In this document: piece by piece, positions 40,939 through 49,726 of the stretch
Position numbering within the stretch: position 1 is the stretch's first letter
How the letters are laid out: each line of letters starts with the position of its first letter
Source: PALSA-1004 sp041483135
GTDB lineage: Bacteria > Pseudomonadota > Gammaproteobacteria > Burkholderiales > SG8-41
Direction of reading: 5' to 3'
DNA length: 64,000 nucleotides
Assembly: GCA_041483135.1 (NCBI GenBank)
Contig: JBGPFE010000019.1
Location: 6,071 to 70,070 of the forward strand
Notes under the pieces: model-generated
Databases searched by the model: none
What the model saw: only the letters and a program-made list of their open reading frames with translations
Told to the model about the DNA's origin: nothing
Program-made: the position numbers and the translations under genes

Positions 40939-41681
40939 CAGTGCGCCACCGCTTCTTCCCGTGCATCGCCCAGATACAAGCTGTGCAAATCCTGCATGCC
41001 GAGCACCTCGCCCGCGGGCGCGGTCATGCGCACGCGGCCGTTGGCCATCACCACGCAGGTGTCGGAAATGCGCAGCGCCTCGATCGCGTTTTGCTCGACC
41101 ATCAATACCGATACGCCTTTGGCGTTGACCTTGCGCACCGTCTCGAAAATATCCTTCATGTATTTGGGCGACAACCCGGTCGACGGCTCATCGAGCATCA
41201 GCACCTCGGGGCGAACGGTAAGCGCGCACGCCAGCGCCAGCATCTGGCGCTGGCCACCGCTCAAGTTGCCGGCGCGCGCCTTGAATTTCCCCGGCAACTC
41301 GGGAAACAGCTCCAGCAATTCATCGGAAATCACCGCGTCGCCGCGCGCATTCGTGTCGGCCATGAATTCGCGCGCGATCTTCAGATTTTCGAGCACCGTC
41401 AGGTTGCGGAACACGTTGTACTCCTGCGGCACATACGACACCCCTGCCCTGACACGCTTGGGCGGACTCAAGTCCTTCAGGCTCCGTCCCTTGAGCACGA
41501 TGTCGCCCTGCCGCACCGTCAGCAGGCCCGCCAGCGTTTTGAGCAAAGTCGATTTGCCCGAGCCATTCGGCCCGATGATCGTCACCACCTTGCCGGCCGG
41601 CAACGTGACGTCGATGCCTTTCAGGATGTCGCCCTCGCCGTAGCCGGCGTGCAATTGCCTGATCGAGAGCAAGTCGCTCAT
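40938..41681 (-). CDS. livF: Liv-type ABC transporter ATP-binding protein (LivF-like)
   Basis: 247-residue ATPase from ATG 41681 (MSDLLSIRQLHAGYGEGDIL). Walker A GPNGSGKST near residue 36, Q-loop region YVPQEYNVFRNLTVLENL near 82, signature LSGGQRQMLALA near 138 and Walker B VLMLDEPSTGLSP near 157. The ATG overlaps the livG stop (ATGA); its stop abuts livH. The longer frame to 41789 runs through livG and is rejected. Confidence 0.95.
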   Translation of the reverse strand: MSDLLSIRQLHAGYGEGDILKGIDVTLPAGKVVTIIGPNGSGKSTLLKTLAGLLTVRQGDIVLKGRSLKDLSPPKRVRAGVSYVPQEYNVFRNLTVLENLKIAREFMADTNARGDAVISDELLELFPELPGKFKARAGNLSGGQRQMLALACALTVRPEVLMLDEPSTGLSPKYMKDIFETVRKVNAKGVSVLMVEQNAIEALRISDTCVVMANGRVRMTAPAGEVLGMQDLHSLYLGDAREEAVAH

Positions 41682-42433
41682 GCGACTTTTCCAAGATAAG
41701 CATGCATTACGTCGCGATTGGTAGCGACTTCCTTGAACGTGCCCGAGGTCAGCGTGCGCCCCTCCGCCAGCACGTAGATCGGATTGCACAGCTCGGCGAT
41801 CACGTCCATGTCGTGCTCGATGATGGCGAACGTAAGTCCCTGCCCGCGCAGCTTGGTAATGGTTTCGCCCAACACCTTGGTCATCAGCGGGCTGACGCCG
41901 GCGGTCGGCTCGTCCAGCAGTATGATCTTCGGATCGAGCATCAACGCGCGCGAGATTTCAAGCAGCTTTTTCTGGCCGCCGGAAAGATTTTTCGCCGGTT
42001 CATTGGCCAGTTGCCACAGATTGACCTGCTCGAGCAGCGCGCGCGCCTTGGCAATCGCATGCTGCTGCTCGGCGCGCACGCGCGACGGCGAATAGAAATT
42101 TCGCCACACGCTGTCTCCGCTCATGCCGGAGCTCGCCAGCAGCATGTTCTCGAGCACCGTCAGCTGCCCGAGCTCGCGCGAGATCTGAAAAGTGCGGACC
42201 AGTCCGGCTTGCGCCATCTCGTCGGGACGCAAGTCCACGATGTTCCTGCCCTCCAGCGTGATGGCGCCGGCATCGGGAGAAATAAGGCCGCCGACGATAT
42301 TGAACAGGGTCGATTTGCCGGCGCCATTGGGGCCGATGATGCCGGTGATGCTTTGCGCGCCGATCTCGATGCTGCAGCCGCTCAAGGCCTGAAAACCGCC
42401 GAAGGACTTGGAAATGTTTTGCGCGCTCAGCAT
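41678..42433 (-). CDS. livG: Liv-type ABC transporter ATP-binding protein (LivG-like)
   Basis: 251-residue ATPase, first gene of the importer operon. Walker A GPNGAGKSTLFN near residue 35, LVRTFQISRELGQLTVLENM near 83, signature NLSGGQKKLLEISRAL near 148, Walker B ILLDEPTAGVSP near 171, switch FAIIEHDMDVIAEL near 203. Start MLSAQNISKSFGGFQAL. Upstream 42434-42647 is a 214-bp gap to the LysR gene that presumably holds the operon promoter; nothing else was recognised there. Confidence 0.95.
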   Translation of the reverse strand: MLSAQNISKSFGGFQALSGCSIEIGAQSITGIIGPNGAGKSTLFNIVGGLISPDAGAITLEGRNIVDLRPDEMAQAGLVRTFQISRELGQLTVLENMLLASSGMSGDSVWRNFYSPSRVRAEQQHAIAKARALLEQVNLWQLANEPAKNLSGGQKKLLEISRALMLDPKIILLDEPTAGVSPLMTKVLGETITKLRGQGLTFAIIEHDMDVIAELCNPIYVLAEGRTLTSGTFKEVATNRDVMHAYLGKVA

Positions 42434-42647
42434 GAGTGATATCAGGTCGTATGCGACACGAGGAGATTTGCAGGGTTGCCGATTCGCCGCCAGTTAATGC
42501 CTGGCTTGATTGTTCGAATTATTCTGATAACGACTGCTTTTCAGCTTAACCGCAATCGGTGCGGCGCTGGGAAAAACTTTTTGTGATGCCAGCCATAATC
42601 GTTTTTTATGGGGTGCGCAGCCGCGCCATTCCGGCAGGCGCCACGCA

Positions 42648-43556
42648 TTACGCGCTTTCCGCGCGCGATTGAGCGCTGCCCTCGAGCCAGATCTTGCGCA
42701 CCACATTTTCCATCGCGGCAATCACGGGATCGCTATCGCGCTCGCGCAGGTAAATGAACGACAAGGAGGTGGTCGGCCGCGCCTTGCGCCACACGCACAC
42801 CTCGCCCGCGCTTTGCGCGACAAACGCCAGGTCTTCGCGCATCAGGCCAAGCCCGACGCCGGCTGTAATCAGGCTTTTGATGGTCTGCTCCTCGGCGGCC
42901 TCGACCACCTTGAACGGCTCGAGCTTGTGACGCGCGAACATCTCGTTCACCATCTGCAGATGCGGCGACATCTTCGGCGCGCGGATCCACGGCAGCGCCG
43001 CGATGTCGGCCCAGTCGGCATGCTCGATCCTGTCTTTCCATGCCGGCGGCGCCACCACGCGGTATGCCATTTCAGTCAGGTTGACCGCTTGCACGTGCGG
43101 AATGTTCACGTGTCCCATGCAGTACGCGGCGTCGAGACTGCCGTCGCTCACGTGCTCGATCGCCCACGTCGAGATGCCGTGCTGCAGCTCGATTTCGAGC
43201 CACGGGTAAAGGTCGAGCACCGAACTCATGAACTGGCCAAGCCGGATGAACGACGGATCGAGGATGGTGCCGACGCGCGCCTTGCCGGTGAGCTGGCCCT
43301 GCAGGTCCTGCGCCAGATTGCGGAATTCGCCCGCCGCGGCGAGGATCGCCTGTGCTCTGGGCAACAGCGCCTGCCCGGCCCTGGTCAGCTTCACCCCGGT
43401 CGCGCCGCGCTCGAACAGTTTGAGATTAAGCGTTTCTTCGAGCGATTTCAGATGCCCGCTCACCGCCGGCTGCGTCACGTGCAGCAGCAGCGCGGCTTTG
43501 GTCAGGTTGCCGTGCTCGGCAACCGTGACGAAGGTGCGGATCTGGTAAATTTCCAT
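42648..43556 (-). CDS. LysR-family transcriptional regulator
   Basis: 302 residues. N-terminal winged helix-turn-helix (MEIYQIRTFVTVAEHGNLTK, then AALLLHVTQPAVSGHLKSLE, residues ~1-60) and the two-lobed effector domain (~90-300). It sits upstream of the livGFHM importer on the same strand and ~230 bp from the Rieske gene, so it may control either. Start at ATG 43556; an ATG two codons upstream is possible. The effector is unknown. Confidence 0.93.
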   Translation of the reverse strand: MEIYQIRTFVTVAEHGNLTKAALLLHVTQPAVSGHLKSLEETLNLKLFERGATGVKLTRAGQALLPRAQAILAAAGEFRNLAQDLQGQLTGKARVGTILDPSFIRLGQFMSSVLDLYPWLEIELQHGISTWAIEHVSDGSLDAAYCMGHVNIPHVQAVNLTEMAYRVVAPPAWKDRIEHADWADIAALPWIRAPKMSPHLQMVNEMFARHKLEPFKVVEAAEEQTIKSLITAGVGLGLMREDLAFVAQSAGEVCVWRKARPTTSLSFIYLRERDSDPVIAAMENVVRKIWLEGSAQSRAESA

Positions 43557-43794
43557 GGGCATATCAGCACGCGCGGATCAAGCCGTTGGTGATAACTGCG
43601 TCAAATCTAACACGCCTGCGCGTTCCGGCAAACCGGCGCCGCAATTCCACCCGCCGCAGAGCAAAAATCAGCCCCGGAATCGAAAATTTTGCGCAGGGAT
43701 CAAAAAGCACTAGGACCGGCGTACTGATCCGCCACCGGCCCCTGAAGAACGATGCGCGCCGGGAGCGCGGCGCGCTAAAACGATGCTGCGCGCG

Positions 43795-44877
43795 TCAGGC
43801 GGCGAGCCAGGACTTGCCCGGGTCCTTGGTTTCGCCCTTCTCCAGCGCATCCAGAATCTTGCGCACGATCAGTATCGACTTGTCCGAGCGCAGGTGCACT
43901 TCCGAATAGCCGTCTTCCGCGTACGCAAACATCTTCTGCTGCCGCTCGAGCGCCCAGCGGTCCTGGTCGACCACCGCCGGGAACATTTCCTGCATGCGTT
44001 CCATCGTGGTCTTGCCCGGATCCAGGCTCTTCTGCCCTTTCGGCACCGTGATGGTCCAGCGCCAGATATGATTGGTTTCGTCGATCGGCGTGTGCGAGTG
44101 ATGCAGGATATAGCCGCGCTCAGCCGCGGTATCGAGCTGTCCCGGCGGCGCGCAGCGCAGCCGCACGCGCGTGAGTCCCGGATTCGACATCTGGTGCGTG
44201 TGTATGCGGTCCACGGTCTCGTAGCCGAACCAGTCGACCAGGAACGGCGGATGCTTGTAGTTGTTCACCTTGCGTACGGTCTTGATCGACGGGTTGCCGT
44301 CCACCTCCTGCTCGATGAATTCGATCGGGATCTTGCTGTTGGCGAGATCGCCGATGTTGCCGTCGTGCAGCGGGTAGAAGTGCGTGATATCGAGCAGGTT
44401 CTCGATCAACAGCAGGTAGTTGGCCGGCACGTGGATCGGCGGGCAGGTGTAGTTGTCCCATTCGTCGCTTACGAACTCCGGCGTGCGAGGCGGCCGCGCT
44501 TTGCCCATTTTATCGGGGTCGCCCGCCCAGACCCACACGACACCGTCCTGCTCGATCACCGGAAACGGCTTGAGCTTCGCGCGCGACGGAATCGGCACGT
44601 CCATTTGCGAGGGAATTGCCACGCACTTGCCGTTGCCGTCATAGGTAAAACCGTGATACGAACATTCGAGCGTGCCGTTGTCCAGGATCTTGCCGCACGA
44701 AAGCGGCATGCGCTTGTGGACGCAACGGTCATCGAACGCGACGACCTTCCCTTCGCCCGTGCGCCAGATCACGATCGGCTTCTTGGCGATCACCACGCCC
44801 TGCAACTTGTTGGTTGCGAATTCCGCGGACATGCCGGCGACGTACCAGGCATTCTGCACGAAACTTTTGGCTATCAT
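43795..44877 (-). CDS. Rieske non-heme iron oxygenase (VanA/aromatic O-demethylase-like)
   Basis: 360 residues. The [2Fe-2S] Rieske site is CVH at 52-54 and CSYH at 72-75; the mononuclear iron site is NLLDITHFYPLH near residue 165, with Asp bridging the centres. The overall pattern fits vanillate O-demethylase and related ring-hydroxylating or demethylating oxygenases. No reductase gene (VanB type) is adjacent, so electrons must come from elsewhere. Divergent from the CaiB gene at 45066 across a 188-bp promoter region. If it is an O-demethylase it releases formaldehyde, the substrate of the frmA module ~6 kb away. Confidence 0.92.
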   Translation of the reverse strand: MIAKSFVQNAWYVAGMSAEFATNKLQGVVIAKKPIVIWRTGEGKVVAFDDRCVHKRMPLSCGKILDNGTLECSYHGFTYDGNGKCVAIPSQMDVPIPSRAKLKPFPVIEQDGVVWVWAGDPDKMGKARPPRTPEFVSDEWDNYTCPPIHVPANYLLLIENLLDITHFYPLHDGNIGDLANSKIPIEFIEQEVDGNPSIKTVRKVNNYKHPPFLVDWFGYETVDRIHTHQMSNPGLTRVRLRCAPPGQLDTAAERGYILHHSHTPIDETNHIWRWTITVPKGQKSLDPGKTTMERMQEMFPAVVDQDRWALERQQKMFAYAEDGYSEVHLRSDKSILIVRKILDALEKGETKDPGKSWLAA

Positions 44878-44983
44878 CCCGACCTCCTTGTTGCGGTGCG
44901 GCCCCGCGTTACGCGCAGGCGCCGGTCAGCGCACAAACGATAACCGATAGCGGCGGCGGCCGCGAATGATTTTAGTTATAAAT

Positions 44984-44997
44984 CGTATAAGGATACG
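44984..44997. promoter_or_regulatory. Palindromic operator candidate
   Basis: CGTATAAGGATACG is a perfect dyad with 5-bp arms and a 4-bp spacer. It is located in the 188-bp region between the divergent Rieske and CaiB genes, next to an AT-rich TTATAAATCGTATAAGG stretch that may be promoter -10. The form resembles GntR-type operators, but no GntR gene is in the window. Confidence 0.4.
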
Positions 44998-45065
44998 TGA
45001 TGGCCGCGGCCGGCGGCGCAGCTTAGAATACGCATCTTTCCAACCCTTTCCCCCGGGGGTTACTG

Positions 45066-46241
45066 ATGACCCGATCCACAGCCGGCCCGTTGGCGGGGCT
45101 GAAAGTCCTCGAATTCGGGCAAATCGCCGCTGGCCCCTTCGCCGGCTCGCTCTTGGCCGATCTCGGTGCCGATGTCGTCAAAATCGAGAAGCCCGACGGC
45201 GGCGACGACATGCGGCAATGGCCGCCGGTCAGCACGGGCGACAAAGGTCCCGGCTACAGTGAGAACTTCGCCTCGGTCAACCGCAACAAGCGCAGCATCG
45301 CGGTTGACCTCAAGGACGCGGCGCAGGTCGCGCGGCTCAAGCGGCTGTGCGAAAAAGCCGACGCGATCGTCGAGAATTTCCGCCCCGGCGTGCTCGAACG
45401 CCTCGGCCTCGGCTACCAAACCCTGAGCGCGGCCTCCCCCCGGCTCGTCTACTGCTCGATCAATGGTTACGGCCACACGGGACCGTACGCGTCGAAGGGC
45501 GCGTTCGACGCCACGGTGCAGGGCATCAGCGGCGTGATGAGCGTGACCGGCGAGCCCGACGGCCCGCCGGTCAAGTGCGGCGTGCCGATCGGCGATTTCG
45601 GCGCCGGTCTTTACGGCGCGTTCTGCATCACGGCGGCGATCCTGCAGGCCAGAGAGACCGGGCGCGGTGCATTCATTGATTGCTCGATGCTCGCGGGGCT
45701 CCTCGGCATCGCCGCGCTGCAGACCAGCGAATACTTCGGCACCGGCAAGGCGCCGCGGCGGCTGGGTTCCGCTCACCCGCGCGCTGCGCCTTATCAAGGA
45801 TTTCAGGCGAGCGACGCGCCGTTCATGATCGCCGCCGGCAACGACAAGCTGTGGCATGACGTGTGCGAAGCAGTCGGCATGCCGCGGCTCAAGACCGATC
45901 CGCGTTTCGCGACCAATGCGCTGCGCGCGAAAAACCAGCAAGCGCTCGAAAAAATCCTGCAATCGGTGTTCTCCGGGCGCACCAAGGCCGAGTGGCTCGC
46001 CGAATTCGATCGCCGCGGCGTGCCGTGCGCGCCGATCAACACCTATCCCGAGATTCTCAACGACCCGCACGTGCGGGCGATCGGGCTCGTGCGCGACATG
46101 ACGCTGCCGAACGGCAAACGGACGAAAACCGTCGCGTTCCCGATGAAGATCAGTGGCTACGAATTCAGCGTCTACCGCAACCCGCCCCGGCTCGGCGAGC
46201 ACAACGAGGAAGTTTTTGCCGAGTGGCTGGGCGCGAAGTAA
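45066..46241 (+). CDS. CaiB/BaiF (class III) CoA transferase
   Basis: 391 residues. Landmarks: LKVLEFGQIAAGPFAGSLLA near residue 10, DLGADVVKIEKPDGGDDMRQ near 32, VNRNKRSIAVDLKD near 76, VENFRPGVLERLGLGYQ near 103, CSINGYGHTGPYASKGAFDA near 130 with the likely catalytic Asp, and CGVPIGDFGAGLYGAF near 175. The paralogue at 27037 shares the fold but not close identity. Divergent from the Rieske gene, followed by a palindromic repeat and the AhpD-like gene; probably activates a carboxylic acid of the same catabolic route. Confidence 0.94.
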   Translation: MTRSTAGPLAGLKVLEFGQIAAGPFAGSLLADLGADVVKIEKPDGGDDMRQWPPVSTGDKGPGYSENFASVNRNKRSIAVDLKDAAQVARLKRLCEKADAIVENFRPGVLERLGLGYQTLSAASPRLVYCSINGYGHTGPYASKGAFDATVQGISGVMSVTGEPDGPPVKCGVPIGDFGAGLYGAFCITAAILQARETGRGAFIDCSMLAGLLGIAALQTSEYFGTGKAPRRLGSAHPRAAPYQGFQASDAPFMIAAGNDKLWHDVCEAVGMPRLKTDPRFATNALRAKNQQALEKILQSVFSGRTKAEWLAEFDRRGVPCAPINTYPEILNDPHVRAIGLVRDMTLPNGKRTKTVAFPMKISGYEFSVYRNPPRLGEHNEEVFAEWLGAK

Positions 46242-46260
46242 AAATAGTGTTTAGCATCGT

Positions 46261-46330
46261 TGTCATTCCCGCGCAGGCGGGAAACCAGGGGAATCGACTT
46301 ATTACTGGATGCCAGCCTGCTCTGGCATGA
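46261..46330. repeat. Dispersed palindromic repeat TCATTCCCGCGCAGGCGGGA type
   Basis: TGTCATTCCCGCGCAGGCGGGAA at the left and GCCAGCCTGCTCTGGCATGA at the right: two hairpins (CCCGC-GCAG-GCGGG and GCCAGCCTGCTCTGGC). This palindrome type is widespread in proteobacterial intergenic DNA. It lies between the CaiB and AhpD-like genes and could act as terminator or RNA stabiliser. Confidence 0.8.
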
Positions 46331-46369
46331 CGAACTTCCTCAACACCCGGCATTCTCGAAGGAGCGACC

Positions 46370-46914
46370 GTGGCAAGAGTCAGCGATATCCCGCCCGAGA
46401 AAGTCCCTGCCGACGTACGTGATGTTTATTTGAATTTCGCCGGCGGCTACGGCCCGTTCCGCAACCAGGTCGGCGTGTTCGCGCACGTGCCCTCCAGCGT
46501 CAAGCACCTGATGGGCATGCTGCTCGAGCTGCGCGAGCAAAAAAACGTGCCGTTCCGCTACATCGAACTCGCGATAGTGGTGGCGTCCAAACTCAACGAG
46601 TGCCACTACTGCGTCGCGCAGCACACGTCGCTGCTCACCGCCGAGGGCATTTCAGCCGAAGGCGCCGGCCGTCTGCTCGACTACCAGAACCATCCCGAAC
46701 TCGACGCAGTCGACAAACTGGTCGTCGAATACACGATCCAGGTCACCAACTCGCCGCAACGTATCCGCGACAAAATGTTCGAGCGATTGAGCAACATTTC
46801 AACGAAGCGCAGATCGTGGAACTCACGCTGCGCATCGCGCTGTGCGGTTTCTTCAACCGCTTCAATGACGCGCTGATGATAGACGCCGAAGCCGAAGCGC
46901 TCACCCGCCCCTGA
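46370..46914 (+). pseudogene. Carboxymuconolactone decarboxylase/AhpD-like protein, apparently frameshifted
   Basis: The first ~143 codons read in one frame through MARVSDIPPEKVPADVRDVY, the redox motif NECHYCVAQH near residue 80 and VVEYTIQVTNSPQRIRDKMF. Family similarity then switches to the next frame near 46795, continuing as HFNEAQIVELTLRIALCGFF to the stop at 46914. A one-base loss around FERLS explains it. It is either a real inactivating mutation or a sequencing error; an intact protein would have ~181 residues. The family acts as alkylhydroperoxidase-type disulfide reductase or decarboxylase. Confidence 0.82.
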
Positions 46915-46923
46915 GGCGATGCT

Positions 46924-47679
46924 TCAGACAAGCAGGCCGCTGCCGCCATCCCACAGCAACTTCGCGCCGACCGCAAACGTAAGCGCATAGCAGATGCGGT
47001 AGAACCAGAATGGGGTCAGGCGCCGGTTCATCCAGATGCCGATGCGGATCCCGAGCGGCGTGAGAGGCAGCAACACCAGCGAAGCGAGCAGGTTGCGGTT
47101 ATCGAATTGTCCGAGCGCGGCGTAGGGAATGAGCTTCAGGTAATTGATCGCTCCCCAGAATATCACCGTCGTGGCGACGAACCGCGCTTTGTCCAGCCGC
47201 TGCGGCAGCAGATACATATTGAGCGGCGGGCCGCCGGCGTGCGCGAGAAAGCTGGTGTAGCCGGCCACCGAGCTCCATACCGACCCCTTCCAGACGTTGG
47301 GCCGCTCCGGGGGCAGATCGCGCGCCCCGATCCAGTAATGCAGCGTGAACGCCACCGCGATCAGGCCGACGATCACCTTGATGCTGTTGTCGGTGAGCAT
47401 GCCGGCGCTCAGCCAGCCGACGGCGACACCGATCACGCCCGCGGGCAGCATCACCCGCATGTTGGCGCGATCCCATTGCCTGCGGTAGCTCCAGATCGCG
47501 AACACATCCATCGTGCACAGCACCGGCAGCATGATTGCCGCTGCCTGCAACGGCGGCACCGTCAGCGCGATCATCGGCACCGACAGCACACCCAGCCCGC
47601 TGGCAAATCCGCCCTTGTTGATCGCCGACAGCAGCACCGCCGGGATCGCCACCGCGTAGAACCACGGATCGCTGATCAT
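46924..47679 (-). CDS. TauE/SafE-family membrane transporter
   Basis: 251 residues with about eight helices. Markers: AINKGGFASGLGVLSVPMIAL near residue 19, and HAGGPPLNMYLLPQRLDKAR near 150. The family exports sulfite, sulfoacetate or related organic anions. Convergent with the AhpD-like gene (9 bp apart). No sulfur-metabolism gene flanks it, so the substrate remains open. Confidence 0.9.
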   Translation of the reverse strand: MISDPWFYAVAIPAVLLSAINKGGFASGLGVLSVPMIALTVPPLQAAAIMLPVLCTMDVFAIWSYRRQWDRANMRVMLPAGVIGVAVGWLSAGMLTDNSIKVIVGLIAVAFTLHYWIGARDLPPERPNVWKGSVWSSVAGYTSFLAHAGGPPLNMYLLPQRLDKARFVATTVIFWGAINYLKLIPYAALGQFDNRNLLASLVLLPLTPLGIRIGIWMNRRLTPFWFYRICYALTFAVGAKLLWDGGSGLLV

Positions 47680-47910
47680 CCGCTGCAGTATAACCGCGCG
47701 CCGTTACCGCCAAATGCGCGTTCGTGATAGATTTGCGGTTCGCTTTGACAAAGATCAAAAAAGCGCCGCCGCAAAGAGCGCATAAGTGGCAAGCGAGGCG
47801 AGCTGAAGAAGGAGTCAGGAGCAACAGGCTCGGCAAAACGGCCGCGATCCTGACCATGCGACTCGGCCTCCCGCCCGACACTTCGCGCTTTTCTCGCTAA
47901 CGGTGACAAC

Positions 47911-49602
47911 ATGAAAATGACTGAATCCACCCTCACCCGCACCGGAGGACAATTGCTCATCGACGCGCTCAGGGTGCACGGCGTCGACATGGTCTTCGGG
48001 GTCCCGGGGGAAAGTTATCTCGCCGCGCTCGACGCGTTCTACGATGCGCGCAACGACATCAAGTTCGTGATCTGCCGGCAGGAAGGCGGCGCCGCCAACA
48101 TGGCCGAGGCCTACGGCAAGCTGACCGGCCGTCCCGGCATCTGTTTCGTCACGCGCGGCCCGGGCGCGGCCAACGCGAGCATCGGCATCCACACCGCATT
48201 CCAGGATTCGACGCCGGTGATCCTGTTCATCGGCCAGATCGACAACGAGTACGCCGAGCGCGAAGCGTTCCAGGAAATCGACTACCGCCGCATGTACGGC
48301 CAGATGGCGAAATGGGTCGCGCAGATCGACCGCCCCGAGCGCGTGCCTGAAATGGTGAGCCACGCGTTTCATCTCGCCGTATCCGGACGTCCCGGCCCGG
48401 TCGTGCTCGCGCTGCCGGAAGACATGCAGACCGCGACCGCGGCGGTCGCTGATACCGCGCGCTACCAGCGCGTCGCCGCGCATCCGGGCGCGGACGCCAT
48501 GAACAAGCTGCGCGACATGCTCGAGCACGCGCAACGCCCGTTCGTGATGCTTGGCGGAGGCGGCTGGAACGCGCAGGCATGCGCCGACTTGCAGGTGTTC
48601 GCCGAAGCGAATGCGCTGCCGGTCGGGTGCGCCTACCGCTGCCAGGACCTCCTCGACAACCGCCATCCGAATTACGTCGGCGACATCGCGGTCGGACTCA
48701 ATCCCGCGCTCGAGAGCCGCATCCGCAACGCCGATCTGCTGCTCGCGGTCGGCCCGCGGCTTGGCGAATGGACGACCATCAATTACACGCTGATCGACAT
48801 CCCGCGGCCGAAGCAGAAATTCGTGCACGTCCACGCCGGCGCGGAAGAACTCGGCCGCGTCTATCAGGCTGACCTGCTGATCAACTCCGGCATGCCGGAA
48901 TTCGCCGCGGCTGCGCGCAAGCTGTCACCCGTGAAAGCCGCGTGGGCGGACGCGACCAAAACCGCGCGCGCCGAATACGATGCGTGGCAAAAGCCGGTCG
49001 CGACGCCGGGCGCGCTTAACATGAGCGAGGTAATCGCGTTCCTGCGCCAGCGCCTGCCGCCCGGGACCATCATTACGAACGGCGCCGGCAATTTCTCGCT
49101 ATGGGTGCACCGCTTTTATCAATACACGGGCTTCCGCACCCAGCTCGGGCCGACCAGCGGCGCGATGGGTTACGGCGTGCCGTCGGGGGTCGCCGCCAAG
49201 CTCGTGCATCCCGGGCGCCCGGTCGTGTCGTTCGCGGGTGACGGCGACTTTCTGATGAGCGGCCAGGAACTCGCAACGGCGGCGCAATATGACGCGAAAG
49301 TCATTTTCATCGTCGTCAACAACGGCATGTACGGCACCATTCGCATGCATCAGGAAAAACACTACCCGGGTCGCGTGAGCGGCACCGAGATCCGCAACCC
49401 CGATTTCGCCGCACTCGCGCGCGCCTACGGCCTGCACGGCGAGATCGTCGCGAAGACCGCCGATTTCGCGCCGGCGTTCGAGCGGGCGTGGAACGCCAAA
49501 ACCGCAGCGCTGCTCGAGCTCAGGATAGATCCCGATTCGATTTCGCCGCGCACGACGCTTTCCGCGATCCGCGCCGAGGCGCTGAAAAACATGAAAGCGT
49601 GA
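47911..49602 (+). CDS. ThDP-dependent enzyme of the acetolactate synthase-like family
   Basis: 563 residues with the three-domain ThDP fold: N-terminal PYR domain (MVFGVPGESYLAALDAFYDA near residue 27, catalytic Glu in VICRQEGGAANMAEAYGKLT near 53), central domain (~190-330), PP domain with cofactor motif GDGDFLMSGQELATAAQYDA near 435 and VVNNGMYGT near 463. Acetolactate synthase, benzoylformate decarboxylase and sulfoacetaldehyde acetyltransferase share this plan, and the sequence does not decide. The TGA stop falls at the start of a GTGAAGG element. Next gene, OCD-like, is ~125 bp away. Confidence 0.93.
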   Translation: MKMTESTLTRTGGQLLIDALRVHGVDMVFGVPGESYLAALDAFYDARNDIKFVICRQEGGAANMAEAYGKLTGRPGICFVTRGPGAANASIGIHTAFQDSTPVILFIGQIDNEYAEREAFQEIDYRRMYGQMAKWVAQIDRPERVPEMVSHAFHLAVSGRPGPVVLALPEDMQTATAAVADTARYQRVAAHPGADAMNKLRDMLEHAQRPFVMLGGGGWNAQACADLQVFAEANALPVGCAYRCQDLLDNRHPNYVGDIAVGLNPALESRIRNADLLLAVGPRLGEWTTINYTLIDIPRPKQKFVHVHAGAEELGRVYQADLLINSGMPEFAAAARKLSPVKAAWADATKTARAEYDAWQKPVATPGALNMSEVIAFLRQRLPPGTIITNGAGNFSLWVHRFYQYTGFRTQLGPTSGAMGYGVPSGVAAKLVHPGRPVVSFAGDGDFLMSGQELATAAQYDAKVIFIVVNNGMYGTIRMHQEKHYPGRVSGTEIRNPDFAALARAYGLHGEIVAKTADFAPAFERAWNAKTAALLELRIDPDSISPRTTLSAIRAEALKNMKA

Positions 49603-49702
49603 AGGGTGAACGGTGAATGAGTGAACCCCCTCACCCTGGCCCTCTCCCCCGGTAACGGGGGAGAGGGAATTTTTCACCCCTTCACCCCTTCACTCCTTCA
49701 CT
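49598..49702. repeat. Word-repeat inverted element, GTGAAGG family, copy 4
   Basis: Left arm GCGTGAAGGGTGAACGGTGA and ATGAGTGAACC, core CCCTCTCCCCCGGTAACGGGGG, right arm TTTCACCCCTTCACCCC and TTCACTCCTTCACTGA. Its first TGA is the stop of the ThDP enzyme. Confidence 0.85.
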
Positions 49703-49726
49703 GATTCTCGCGCATCAATACAAACC

